Shown here piece after piece: positions 1 through 10,012 of a stretch of DNA of 28,920 nucleotides. Numbering within the stretch: position 1 is the stretch's first letter; each line of letters opens with the position of its first letter. The notes under the pieces are model-generated. The model did not search any database, was not told where the DNA came from, and saw nothing but the letters and a program-made list of their open reading frames with translations. The stretch comes from Tubiluchus corallicola (taxonomy: Eukaryota > Priapulida > Priapulimorpha > Priapulimorphida > Tubiluchidae): positions 5,001 through 33,920 of the forward strand of contig JAQGDQ010001581.1 of NCBI GenBank assembly GCA_030141605.1, read 5' to 3'. A program made the translations under genes and the position numbers.

Positions 1-40
1 CTATATTAGTTGTTCCACTGCAGCAGAAGAATTAACTGAA
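1..40 (+). CDS. TTC17: TTC17 probable partial exon, 3' end only
   Basis: Reading from base 2 gives YISCSTAAEELTE. Followed by the next exon's VLEMLGG, this matches the human order ...SQLTEVLQNLG, so an exon end after base 40 is expected. However, base 41 onward reads ATACC, not GT, and the 41-bp tandem array starts almost at once. The frame stays open to a TAA just after base 115, so a different donor inside the first repeats (for example GT at about 109) is possible. The call is inferred from alignment to the remembered human sequence. Confidence 0.45.
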
Positions 41-3000
41 ATACCAAATGACAAGTGGGAATATCAGTGTATATTTGGGGAATGTCAAATGACAAGTGGG
101 AATATCAGTGTATATTTTTAACGAATGTCAAATGACAAGTGGGAATATCAGTGTATATTTGGGGAATGTCAAATGACAAGTGGGAATATCAGTGTATATT
201 TGGGGAATGTCAAATGACTAGTGGGAATATCAGTGTATATTTAGGGAATGTCAAATGACAAGTGGGATTATCAGTGTATATTTGGGGAATGTCAAATGAC
301 AAGTGGGAATATCAGTGTATATTTGGGGAATGTCAAATGACAAGTGGGATTATCAGTGTATATTTAGGGAATGTCAAATGACTAGTGGGAATATCAGTGT
401 ATATTTAGGGAATGTCAAATGACTAGTGGGAATATCAGTGTATATTTGGGGAATGTTAAATGACTAGTGGGAATATCAGTGTATATTTGGGGAGTGTCAA
501 ATGACAAGTGGGATTATCAGTGTATATTTAGGGAATGTCAAATGACTAGTGGGAATATCAGTGTATATTTGGGGAATGTCAAATGACAAGTGGGATTATC
601 AGTGTATATTTAGGGAATGTTAAATGACTAGTGGGAATATCAGTGTATATTTAGGGAATGTCAAATGACAAGTGGGAATATCAGTGTATATTTAGGGAAT
701 GTGTCAAATGAAAGTGGCAATATCTGTGTATATTTAGGTAATGTCAAATGACAAGTGGGATTATCAGTGTATATTTAGGGAATGTCAAATGACAAGTGGG
801 AATATCAGTGTATATTTAGGGAATGTTAAATGACAAGTGGGAATATCAGTGTATATTTAGGGAATGTTAAATGACAAGTGGGAATATCAGTGTATGTTTA
901 GGGAATGTGTCAAATGAAAGTGGCAATATCTGTGTATATTTAGGGAATGTCAAATGACAAATGGGAATATCAGTGTATATTTAGGGAATGTCAAATGACA
1001 AATGGGAATATCAGTGTATATTTAGTTAATGTCAAATGACAAATGGGAATATCAGTGTATATTTAGGGAATGTGTCAAATGAAAGTGGGAATATCAGTGT
1101 ATATTTAGGGAATGTCAAATCAGTGTATATTTAGGGAATGTCAAATGAAAGTGGGAATATCAGTGTATATTTAGGGAATGTCAAATCAGTGTATATTTGG
1201 GGAATGTCAAATGAAAGTGGGAATATCAGTGTATATTTAGGGAATGTCAAATCAGTGTATATTTAGGGAATGTCAAATGAAAGTGGGAATATCAGTGTAT
1301 ATTTAGGGAATGTCAAATGAAAGTGGGAATATCAGTGTATATTTAGGGAATGTGTCAAATGAAAGTGGGAATATCAGTGTATATTTAGGGAATGTCAAAT
1401 CAGTGTATATTTAGGGAATGTCAAATGAAAGTGGGAATATCAGTGTATATTTAGGGAATGTCAAATGAAAGTGGGAATATCAGTGTATATTTAGGGAATG
1501 TCAAATCAGTGTATATTTGGGGAATGTCAAATGAAAGTGGGAATATCAGTGTATATTTAGGGAATGTCAAATCAGTGTATATTTAGGGAATGTCAAATGA
1601 AAGTGGGAATATCAGTGTATATTTAGGGAATGTCAAATGAAAGTGGGAATATCAGTGTATATTTAGGGAATGTGTCAAATGAAAGTGGGAATATCAGTGT
1701 ATATTTAGGGAATGTCAAATCAGTGTATATTTGGGGAATGTCAAATAAAAAGTAGAACGTTTAAATTGTGTTAACTTTCACGTTCATTTGTGGAAAGACT
1801 TAGATTCTTGATTAATTGCAGAAATTGACGACTCTTTTGTTTTTCTAATCAGGTGTTGGAAATGCTCGGAGGAAAGAAAGAATCGCCAGGAGATGTTGGC
1901 ACTCGAATAGCACTTGCTTTGGATCAGGTACAATATTGCTAAAGCATTGAAACTATGATAACTACATTCTTACTAATGCCGTCTCTTATTCTGTTTACAT
2001 TACATTTTGTTGTAGATATGTTCCAACGGGCAAAAGAAATGAGATAAGAAGTTTTATTCATACTGCTAGGTTCAAGAGAGAGAGTTTCAAGAGAGAGTTT
2101 TATTCATTTTCCACATTGCATCATTACAATTAGCATTAAAATACAGATAATTTTCCATTTGAGTAAATATAAATATAAATATGAATAAATGCAATATTAT
2201 TAAGAAATTTCATAATGCGGGATATACATGTGCAAATTTCATTACAGAATAATTTTTTGATGCATACAGTTTGAGCCTAAAAGCATAGCTTGACAGGCCA
2301 AACTGTATGTGGAAATCTTAAAAAAAAATGGGGGGGGAGTAGTGAATGAAAGATGAAATGGAGCGAGAAACTAAGAAAAACTGTGATCATGGTTACAAAG
2401 CGTTCAGTATCCTGTTAAACATAGTCACGTTATATTAAGATTACTGTAGCAAAAAATGCAGGTTATTACCATTATCAAATTGTGTTACTCTTCAATACTT
2501 TTGAAATATTTCTTTTCTGACGGTTTTTTTAAAAGTTAAAAGGGAGTGACTACATTTCGAATTGCGGCTTAGTCTGTTCCATAGGACTGGTCCCATATAG
2601 CTAATGAAGTGTTTCGCCATATTTGTTCTACAACGTCTTGGTATATATTCATTATGTCTGGTATTGTATTTTTTTACATTTATCTTGACTGGATTTTCAA
2701 AAAAAGTTGGAAATAAGTTGTTGTTGGTTCTATACATGTATATACATCCATTAAAATTAATAACATCATCCAGAAGTAATATTTGACATTGCTTAAAATG
2801 TGTAGTAGTAATTGTGCTCCTTTTGTCTAGTTTGAAGATGACACGTAAAAATTTTCGTTGTAAAACTCTTAAGCATTCTAAATTTGTAGTATAAGTAAAG
2901 CCCCATAATGTTGTGCAGTAATTTAAATATGATAATATTAAACTGTTGTATAATGTTAGAAGATGTTCGGTGTTCAGAAAGTTTTTAATATATGAGATGA

Positions 3001-6000
3001 TACCTATATTTTTTGATATTTTTAATCTGATCATGAATATATGTGGTCGCCAGTCTAGATGCTCATTCAGTATTAATCCTAGAAATTTCAGTTCTTTTAC
3101 ACGTGTAATTCTTTTATGGTCTATTATTAAATCGTGGTTCGCCTGAATTGGTTTATTTCGGGATCTAAACAGAATGTATTTTGTTTTTGATGAATTTAGT
3201 GAAAGTTTATTTGTTTTGAACCATATAGCTAGATCACGTAGAACTGTATTTATGTAGTCAATATTGGTTTCTATTTTATGAAAGCTAAAAAAAATGCTTG
3301 TATCATCAGCAAACTGAAATAAATTGTGATTTTTAACACAAAATTTGATGTCATTAATATAAATTAGAAAAAGTAGTGGCCCGAGGACTGAGCCTTGGGG
3401 CACGCCACATTTGATTGTTGTTACATCTGAAAAAGCGTTATTATATTTTACTGTCTGATATACAGGTTGTATACAGGGCCGGGTTATGACCTTTTGGGAT
3501 CCCAGGGCTAATGAAATTATGCCCCCCCAAGCTCACCGCACCATCTTAAATATTTTTAACTTATGATAAATCTTGAACTAAAGGCTTCAAAAAGGGGCTC
3601 CTTATCTCAAACAAGAACCCTTATCTCAAACAAGGACGCTTATCTCAAACAAGGACCCTTATCTCAAACAAGAACCCTTATCTCAAACAAGGACCCTTAT
3701 CTCAAACAAGGATCCTTATCTCAAGTAAAAGGCCCTTATCTCAAACAAGGACCCTTATCGGAAGCAAGGACCCTTATCCCAAACAAGGACCCTTATCTCA
3801 AACAAGGACCCTTATCTCAAACAAGGACCCTTAATCTCAAACAAGGACCCTTATCTCAAACAAGGACCCTTATCTCAAACAAGGACCCTTATCTCAAGTA
3901 AAAGGCCCTTATCTCAAACAAGGACCCTTATCTGAAACAAGGACCCTTATCTCAAACAAGTACCCTTAATCTCAAACAAGGACCCTTATCTCAAACAAGG
4001 ACCCTTATCTCAAACAAGGACACTTATCTCAAACAAGGACCCTTATCTCAAACAAGGACACTTATCTCAAACAAGGACCCCTATCTCAAACAAGAACCCC
4101 TATCTCAAACAAAACCCCTTATCTCAAACAAGGACCCTTATCTCAAACAAGAACCCTTAATCTCAAACAAGAACCCTTATCTCAAACAAGAACCCTTATC
4201 TCAAACAAGACCCTTATCTCAAACAAGGACCCTTATCTCAAACAGGGACCCTTATCTCAAACAAGAACCCTTATCTCAAACAAGAACCCTTATCTCAAAC
4301 AAGGACCCTTATCTCAAACAAGGACCCTTATCTCAAACAAGAACCCTTAATCTCAAACAAGAACCCTTATCTCAAACAAGAACCCTTATCTCAAACAAGG
4401 ACCCTTATCTCAAACAAGAACCCTTATCTCAAACAAGAACCCTTATCTCAAACAAGGACCCTTAATCTCAAACAAGGACCCTTATCTCAAACAAGGACCC
4501 TTATCTCAAACAAGAACCCTTATCTCAAACAAGGACCCTTATCTCAAACAAGAACCCTTATCTCAAACAAGAATCCTTGTCTCAAACAAGAACCCTTATC
4601 TCAAGCAAGGACCCTTATCTCAAACAACGACCCTTATCTCAAACAAGGACCCTTATATCAAATAAAAGGCCCTAAATAGTGGCCATTTATTTCTATACGG
4701 GGGTTTCAGACTCGCAGGGCTTCCTTTTCTAAAGTTGAAATTTCATTTTAAGTTTAATGAATTATTCGGCAATGCGTAATATTAAAATATTATGATCATT
4801 TTTCATTAAAAATTATTCGAACATTTTCTATCAGCTTGATGGGTTCTAGGGTGCAGCCTGTAGGATAATCTGTTCCTGGTCGTATAGTAACAGTGCAGAG
4901 CAATTTATTACATGAAAATATTGCCTAGACAATAGAGACTGTATCGTGCCCTCATAATTTGGCGAGGAAGCCTTATACACATTGCACAGCTTGCATTCTT
5001 GAGGTGTATGATCAGAGCAGTGACTAAAAAACTCTGGGTTTAATTTATTTCAATTGAACTGAATGGCTTGGAAATTCACCAGACCTCGAGCACCCGCCAA
5101 AGACATTGTAGCCGTCCTGAAAGACAGACTGGATGTTAAGAGACGACTAGGAGATGTTAGGATGCCAGAGACGATAAAAAACTTGCACACTCTGATCAGT
5201 ATTCAACAGACAAGGAAGGTCCTGAGACATTGGCAAGATGTGTTTGAGGGTTTTGAGTTTTTCCAAGTCACTGCTTCAATTATACCCTCAAGACTGCAGA
5301 CTGTGTGAGACATACGAGGCTTCCACACCAACTTTCAATGGCATCACAGATTTGCTATTGTTTCATCAACACTTTCATATAATAAGTTGTTCTGTGCTGT
5401 GTTATTTTTTGTGCCCATTTTTATCAAAAGGTTGTGTACCTCCTTGTACGTTGCATATTGCCTTCCAGCACTTATTGGTAGAGTTAATGTTTATTATTTT
5501 TGATTGTGAAGTAGCACTGCTGAAGTATTCATGCATATTTCCCTCAACAAGAAAATAACAGAGATAGTGTGCCGAAGCTGCCAAAAAGTGATTTTTCCCC
5601 TATCATCACCCATCCATTTGCCACCTAGGCTCAGGGTTGTATAACTTTTGTTGCTACGTACATTTTGGGTTTAGTTAGCCTAAACCTTTGCACTGTCAAA
5701 CTGTCTCAGTTAGTTCTAAAACGTGAAAAATGTGAAAAATATCTGCTAAAGAGTATCGAGGCTGCTCTGGAGAAGATGGTGTAAGAAAATTACTTGTTTT
5801 TTGCTGAGAAATATCAATGTAAAAAAAGAGTTTCATTAAGGAAATAAGTCAAGGAGTCGTTCTTTTGTGCTGAAACGTTGAAAATTTATCAATATAATAA
5901 CTATGCATATAGAATGGTAACAGTGTACCACTTACTCACGTTAGCAACTGTGAGTATAGACTATAGCTAAATTGATGTCTTTCTTTTGATCACGACTGTT

Positions 6001-8261
6001 TTGTTTTTTCAAGAACTCAACCTCGTGGGTAGCTAACACAATGGCAGCTCTCTACTGGCGCGTGCATGGTGACGCCGTACGTGCTATAGAGTGTCTACGT
6101 CAGGCGCTACACCACGTGCCCCGACACTACAAGGTACGTTGCACATCATTTTGCCTTTTGTTGATGATGGTGGATGATGATGATCGTGAAAGATGATGAT
6201 AAAGGTGATGATGGATGTGAGTGAAGATGATGCTGGCATATGTTGACGGTGATGATGATGATCAAATAGTGTTACAAAGTAAAAGAATACAGTACAGTAA
6301 TTTATAGGGTTATGTGCATTGTTTATGTGCAAAAACGTAGCGTGTCTTATTGTTTTTTTAAGGAAATACCACTCGTTTGTCTGGCCAACGTTTTACATGG
6401 ATCTATGGTATTCAACAATGCGATAGTTGTCAACAATGCGGCGTTGGAACTTGCACCGAATGTGGTCGTCATTCGCTTCACCATGGCAAACATTTATGCA
6501 GCTAAGGTACGAGACAAATAGAGATCTTTAAACCTTGCGCAGGTTTTGATTAGAGCACAAAAAATGTCCTAATGGTGAAAGTTAGTTAATGCTTAAATAA
6601 TGCAACGATATGACTGTAGATGGCGACATATCATGTACAGCTTTGCTGTGTATATAATTGTAATAGAGATGTTATAGTACATCACAGTAACAGAGCTCAG
6701 GCTTAGTCACCCTCTAATAAACTAAAATTAAATGTATGGCATGTTTGTAAGATTGTTAAAAAGTCAAACTGATTAACCAGGCATTAAAATTCATACCTAT
6801 AGAGCATATGGGTCAGTCAAATATTGCATGTGTTTTTGAAACAGTTGTATAGCAAACGTAACAAGCCATTGTTGATAGTAAGGTGGCTCAAAACAGTCAA
6901 GTGTAGCAAGATTTTGGATGAAATGTGTTCATGAAAATGGTGGAACTTCTGAGAAGCAGTTTTAGGCCATTTGACTTTGTTCATGTAAATTAATTAAAAA
7001 TAATTCAGCATATTGTGCAGCAAGTGCCAGATGACTTGGATGCAATAAGCGTCGAATTCTTAATCATCAAATTAATTTAATCACTAAAATTTTTATAACA
7101 CACCTGGCAATATCTCTGTATGCATGTGAGAAATATCATTTGTCAGCTGTTAGACATCATACGAGCTGTAACGTGTGAGCACTTTCCAACTTACACAAGC
7201 TGTAATGTGTGAGCATTTTCCAGTTCACGCAAGCTGTAACGTGTGAGCGCTTTCCAACTCACACAAGCTGTAATGTGTGAGCACTTTCCAACTTACACAA
7301 GCTGTAATGTGTGAGCACTTTCCAACTCACACAAGCTGTAATGTGTGAGCACTTTCCAACTTACACAAGCTGTAATGTGTGAGCACTTTCCAACTCACAC
7401 AAGCTGTAATGTGTGAGCACTTTCCAACTCACACAAGCTGTAATGTGTGAGCACTTTCCAACTCACACAAGCTGTAATGTGTGAGCACTTTCCAACTCAC
7501 ACAAGCTGTAATGTGTGAGCACTTTCCAACTCACACAAGCTGTAATGTGTGAGCACTTTCCAACTTACACAAGCTGTAATGTGTAAGCACTTTCCAACTC
7601 ATACAAGCTGTAATGTGTGAGCACTTTCCAACTCACACAAGCTGTAATGTGTGAGCGCTTTCCAACTTACACAAGCTGTAATGTGTGAGCACTTTCCAAC
7701 TTACACAAGCTGTAATGTGTGAGCGCTTTCCAACTCACACAAGCTGTAATGTGTGAGCGCTTTCCAACTCACACAAGCTGTAATGTGTGAGCACTTTCCA
7801 ACTCACACAAGCTGTAATGTGTGAGCACTTTCCAACTCACACAAGCTGTAATGTGTGAGCGCTTTCCAACTCACACAAGCTGTAATGTGTGAGCATTTTC
7901 CAACTTACACAAGCTGTAATGTGTGAGCACTTTCCAACTTACACAAGCTGTAACATGTGGGCATTTTATGGCTCACACGAGCTGTAGCATGTGAGCAACT
8001 TCCGACTCACATGTGATGTAACGTGTGAGCATTTTTCAACTTACACAAGCTGTAACATGTGGGTTTTTCCAGCTGATAAATACTGGCATCACATAATCAT
8101 GATTAACATCAATGGTTTTGTAATTTTAGGGAGATTTAGAGGAGGCGGTAAAGTTTTATGAGGCAACACTTTCCCTACAAAGTTCGTTCAAGCCGGCGTA
8201 TGATCGACTCATGTCTATCTTCTGTCACGAGTTACAAGAGGAGGAAGATGATGACGATTAA
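1..8261 (+). CDS. TTC17: TTC17 homologue (tetratricopeptide repeat protein 17), 3' part of the gene
   Basis: Coding exons at 1853-1927, 6014-6133, 6363-6506 and 8130-8261 join in phase 0 into 155 residues plus stop; a probable earlier exon end lies at 1-40. The joined peptide follows the C-terminus of vertebrate TTC17 as I know it: VGTRIALALDQ then NSTSWVANTMAALYWRV (human: IGTRIAKVLEK, NQTSWVLSSMAALYWRV), then CLRQALHHVPRH, PLVCLANVLH and EEAVKFYEATLSLQ. The residues form about three TPR helix pairs followed by the acidic end EEEDDDD. Vertebrate TTC17 is reported to act in actin organisation and ciliogenesis, so a scaffolding role is inferred from the family and not shown here. All clear introns are GT-AG and hold large minisatellites and mobile elements. 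The 5' part of the gene lies outside the window. The identity is secure; the junction of the first partial exon is not. Confidence 0.9.
44..1746. repeat. Minisatellite of 41-bp units turning into 40/26-bp higher-order repeat
   Basis: About 1.7 kb of tandem repeats fills the TTC17 intron upstream of 1853. The left part has 41-bp units built around TCAAATGACAAGTGGG and TATCAGTGTATATT. From about 1071 the array switches to 40-bp units (A), 42-bp units with an extra TG (A') and 26-bp units (B) that lack the middle part of the unit. Their order is A' B A B A B A A, then A' B A A B A B A A, then A' B. That makes higher-order blocks of 280 and 320 bp starting at about 1071, 1351 and 1671. The array ends in a degenerate copy at about 1741. 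Confidence 0.97.
1853..1927 (+). CDS. TTC17: TTC17 internal exon, 25 codons
   Basis: The acceptor is ttttctaatcag and the donor is CAG|gtacaa; the exon is phase 0 at both ends. It encodes VLEMLGGKKESP followed by GDVGTRIALALDQ. The GTRIA..L segment just before the NSTSW exon is what identifies the gene. Confidence 0.9.
2492..3465 (-). mobile_element. LINE (CR1/L2-type non-LTR retrotransposon) RT fragment, 5'-truncated
   Basis: An open minus-strand reading frame of about 320 residues has the landmarks of a non-LTR reverse transcriptase. It starts in frame with VYQTVKYNNAFSD and then shows IKCGVPQGSVLGPLLF, the catalytic FADDT, SKTKYILF, KFLGLILNEHLDW, the thumb-like LILSYLNYCTTLWG, and a C-terminal GPVLWNRLSRNSK...LLTFKK. 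Everything upstream (N-terminal RT, endonuclease, ORF1) is missing, as expected for 5'-truncated LINE copies. The frame is uninterrupted, so the copy is not very old. It lies antisense in a TTC17 intron and abuts the target duplication of the element starting at 3474. CR1/L2 grouping rests on the C-terminal pattern only. Confidence 0.85.
3474..4878. mobile_element. Non-autonomous hAT-like TIR element carrying a minisatellite
   Basis: The left end reads CAGGGCCGGGTTATGACC. The right end, reverse complemented, reads CAGGAACAGATTATCC, so 10 of the first 14 bases agree. The flanks are GTTGTATA (3466-3473) and GTCGTATA (4879-4886), an 8-bp target duplication with one mismatch, which is the hAT size. 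No transposase frame is present. About 1.08 kb of the 1.4-kb element is the 19-bp array. The terminal match is imperfect, so the class assignment is moderate. Confidence 0.55.
3595..4672. repeat. 19-bp minisatellite
   Basis: About 56 tandem copies of a 19-bp unit, ACCCTTATCTCAAACAAGG, with variants (CAAGAACC, CTTAATCTC, and a few CAAGTAAAAGGCCC copies). The long plus-strand reading frame over part of it is a by-product of the repeat and not a gene. Confidence 0.97.
4887..6013. other. TTC17 intron remainder around the unrecognised ORF
   Basis: Between the TIR element and the exon at 6014, apart from the ORF at 5063-5308, I see only AT-rich sequence without repeats or coding signal. Confidence 0.5.
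5063..5308 (+). CDS. Unrecognised 81-codon ORF inside a TTC17 intron
   Basis: The frame begins MAWKFTRPRAPAKDIVAVLK and contains VLRHWQDVFEGFEFF. Its composition is charged and protein-like, GC-richer than the intron around it, and free of low complexity. I do not recognise the family. It is on the same strand as TTC17 but is not part of the TTC17 sequence I know, and no strong splice sites bound it. It could be a nested small gene, a lineage-specific exon, or a remnant of a retrocopy. Confidence 0.3.
   Translation: MAWKFTRPRAPAKDIVAVLKDRLDVKRRLGDVRMPETIKNLHTLISIQQTRKVLRHWQDVFEGFEFFQVTASIIPSRLQTV
6014..6133 (+). CDS. TTC17: TTC17 internal exon, 40 codons, TPR helices
   Basis: The acceptor is ttttttcaag and the donor is AAG|gtacgt; phase 0 at both ends. 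It encodes NSTSWVANTMAALYWRV followed by an RAIECLRQALHHVPRHYK segment. The W...LY / A..CLR.AL.. pattern is a TPR helix pair. Confidence 0.93.
6157..6262. repeat. Imperfect GAT microsatellite
   Basis: A GATGATG-rich stretch fills most of the 229-base intron between TTC17 exons 6014-6133 and 6363-6506. Confidence 0.85.
6363..6506 (+). CDS. TTC17: TTC17 internal exon, 48 codons, TPR helices
   Basis: The acceptor is gtttttttaag and the donor is AAG|gtacga; phase 0 at both ends. It encodes EIPLVCLANVLHG, then a NNAALELAPNV helix, then FTMANIYAAK, the first helix of the next TPR. The splice reading ends at K; the open frame runs a few codons further into the intron. Confidence 0.93.
6507..8129. 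other. TTC17 intron with 34-bp array
   Basis: This GT-AG intron has an AT-rich left half without recognisable genes, then the 34-bp minisatellite. A short unique segment carries the acceptor gtaattttag. Confidence 0.8.
7161..8072. repeat. 34-bp minisatellite with hairpin-forming units
   Basis: About 27 copies of a 34-bp unit, ACAAGCTGTAATGTGTGAGC followed by ACTTTCCAACTCAC. Across unit borders CTCACAC and GTGTGAG can pair around a 10-base loop. Copies with CTTACAC lose one pair. The last few copies are diverged. Confidence 0.97.
8130..8261 (+). CDS. TTC17: TTC17 last coding exon with stop
   Basis: The acceptor is gtaattttag. It encodes GDLEEAVKFYEATLSLQ, then a short linker and MSIFCHELQEEEDDDD, and stops at TAA 8259-8261. 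The first half completes the TPR begun in the previous exon. The run of acidic residues at the end differs from the basic end of human TTC17 as I recall it. Confidence 0.92.
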   Translation, partial: GDLEEAVKFYEATLSLQSSFKPAYDRLMSIFCHELQEEEDDDD

Positions 8262-8749
8262 CCCTTTCCCAACTTTCACCACCTGTGCTTAATTGCATTT
8301 GTTTATATTGCATTAATTATTGTTTGTTTGTTTTGTTTGTTTGGAAGATCTGTGATTCCAGTTTTTTATTCGTGTCCACCGAGAGCCTTGATTTGTTTTA
8401 TGTTTTTGCGACAGTTTGAAATTTTGACTTCATTAATCTTTAATCCATACAGCTTCATTTAACTAACAGGTTTTATCATTAAATCATCCGTTCTCTCAGT
8501 CCAAATATCTGAGACTTCTCCTGTTCGATCAGGTAACTTGTATTGCATCATTTACAGCAAATTTAGGAAGCATATTTTCTACTCTAGAAAGTTTATTAAT
8601 TTCTTTCCGGAATTTTGCACTTTTTTTTTAAATGCGCAAATCTTTTAAAAAGTTAAGCTAGCAGTGCTGCTGATGTTACGTATTACACTGGGGCCTTATA
8701 AAACAGCTTGGTACGCACTTAGTACTGAAAGCTTCGTCACGGTTGGCTT

Positions 8750-9625
8750 TAGGGGTGAGCATCGAATTTTCGAACTCGACTGAAAGGATTTTTTTAATTT
8801 GAATTCAATTCAAACCTAATATTATGGATACGAATAATTCGGTACTTGAACAATGTGTTTTTTTATCATTAAAATGTTTTAAACATCATCCAGTCAGAAC
8901 AGTTTAGATCAGGGGTGTGCAAATTATCTGACTAGCCGGGCCACATTAAACTTTCCTGCAATTCCTGTGGGCCACAGGCAGTTTGATCAAGGAGCCAAGT
9001 ACAGAAAGGCCTAATAACGATTTTTTTGCATCCGACCTGCGTACATCATTACTACTACACTCAAGAAACTATTTTAGAAGTTATTAAAATTTATATTACA
9101 AACCATATATTTCTACTTTCAGGACAGATAGTGGTAATTTCATTACAATGCAGATTAGTAATGTGTATCACACAGTCTGTGTAGTACAGTGTTATTAAGC
9201 TACAACCGTCTTGTAAGGGTTAATGGTATCCGATCTAGTAGAAAAAACTACCCGCACTATCTTTGTGATCCTGGCACAGACTTAAGCTGGATACACTCAA
9301 TTCATCGCCCGGGTCGCACTTTCATTAGGTTGACAAATCTTTTCGCGGGCCGCACAAATTCTCTCGGCGGGCCGCAATTTGCACACCCCTGATTTAGATG
9401 CAGGTTCTTTGCTCGATTTTTAACCAAATTATTGTTGCTTTTACTGCCGAACACAATCGAGAAATACGCATGATCTTTGCAAGCCTGCCTTTTATTAACG
9501 ATTCAAAAATCTTTTAGAACTGAATTTGGATTCGAAATCTTGAAATTCTACTTAATTCGAGATCGACAGTTAAAAGTTTGATTCAAATTCGCCTTCTGAT
9601 AGAGAATGTTCATTGCTAATCCCTA
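8750..9625. mobile_element. TTCGAA-rich hAT-type MITE, copy 1, split by a nested MITE
   Basis: The left end is TAGGGGTGAGCATCGAATTT. The right end, reverse complemented, is TAGGGATTAGCAATGAAC, so 13 of 18 bases agree. Subterminal parts are full of TTCGAA-like motifs. The two halves (8750-8909 and 9392-9625) match the reverse complement of 17214-17615, for example GCCTTCTG near 9590 and CAGAACAGTTTAG at the break. No clear target duplication was found. Confidence 0.65.
8910..9391. mobile_element. 482-bp hAT MITE nested in another MITE
   Basis: Terminal inverted repeats CAGGGGTGTGCAAATT and AATTTGCACACCCCTG are perfect over 16 bases. The flanking 8-mers GTTTAGAT (8902-8909) and ATTTAGAT (9392-9399) form an 8-bp target duplication with one mismatch. 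Subterminal GGGCC motifs occur near both ends (GCCGGGCCACA, GCGGGCCGC). It encodes no transposase; the short frame near its right end is not a gene. Confidence 0.85.
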
Positions 9626-10012
9626 TTAGCACAGCACTTGCATTCCTCGCAAACTAGGAACAATGTCTGCTTGCTTCATCTTTGACTAATACCTCTATAA
9701 TTTCTGGAAGGTTGTACAAACTATCAAGTCATGGCCGCTAGGCAAAAACGACACAAATCGGAAATGTTGAGTTTTGTATCTTTGTATCTAAAGATGTAGT
9801 TTTTCTACTATAGAAGATTGTAACTTATTAAAAGTGCCTTATTGTCATTATGCATGAGCAGATTTGCAATTCCGTTTGCTGTTTGCACAACACGTGCCTT
9901 TGCACATGGAAATTGTGTGACAATTTTATATTCAGTTTGCTGAAAGCTTAAAAATGCATTAAAGTACCACGAGTGTACGGACACATGTGAATGGGTAAAG
10001 CAGTAGAATAAA

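Larger units (their letters stand above)
8262..10012 (+). other. TTC17 3' UTR and downstream, with candidate poly(A) signals
   Basis: ATTAAA at 8478-8483 lies about 217 bases after the stop, and AATAAA at 10007-10012 lies further on. If the distal signal is used, the transcript would include the nested transposons at 8750-9625. Which one is used cannot be told from sequence. Confidence 0.4.

Noticed and set aside
1-1746. CRISPR-like appearance of the regular 41-bp array
   Set aside because: Units are contiguous variants with no unique spacers, and the DNA is from an animal genome.
41-1852. U12-type AT-AC intron for the first TTC17 junction
   Set aside because: The start ATACCAAATG lacks the ATATCCTT consensus, and the acceptor ends in AG.
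3563-3901. 112-codon plus-strand frame
   Set aside because: It runs through the 19-bp tandem repeat, so the protein is a repeat artefact.
4879-5060. Continuation of the LINE ORF on the far side of the TIR element
   Set aside because: The in-frame translation has no resemblance to RT upstream of the VYQTVKY segment, so the LINE probably ends at about 3465 and the element inserted beside it.
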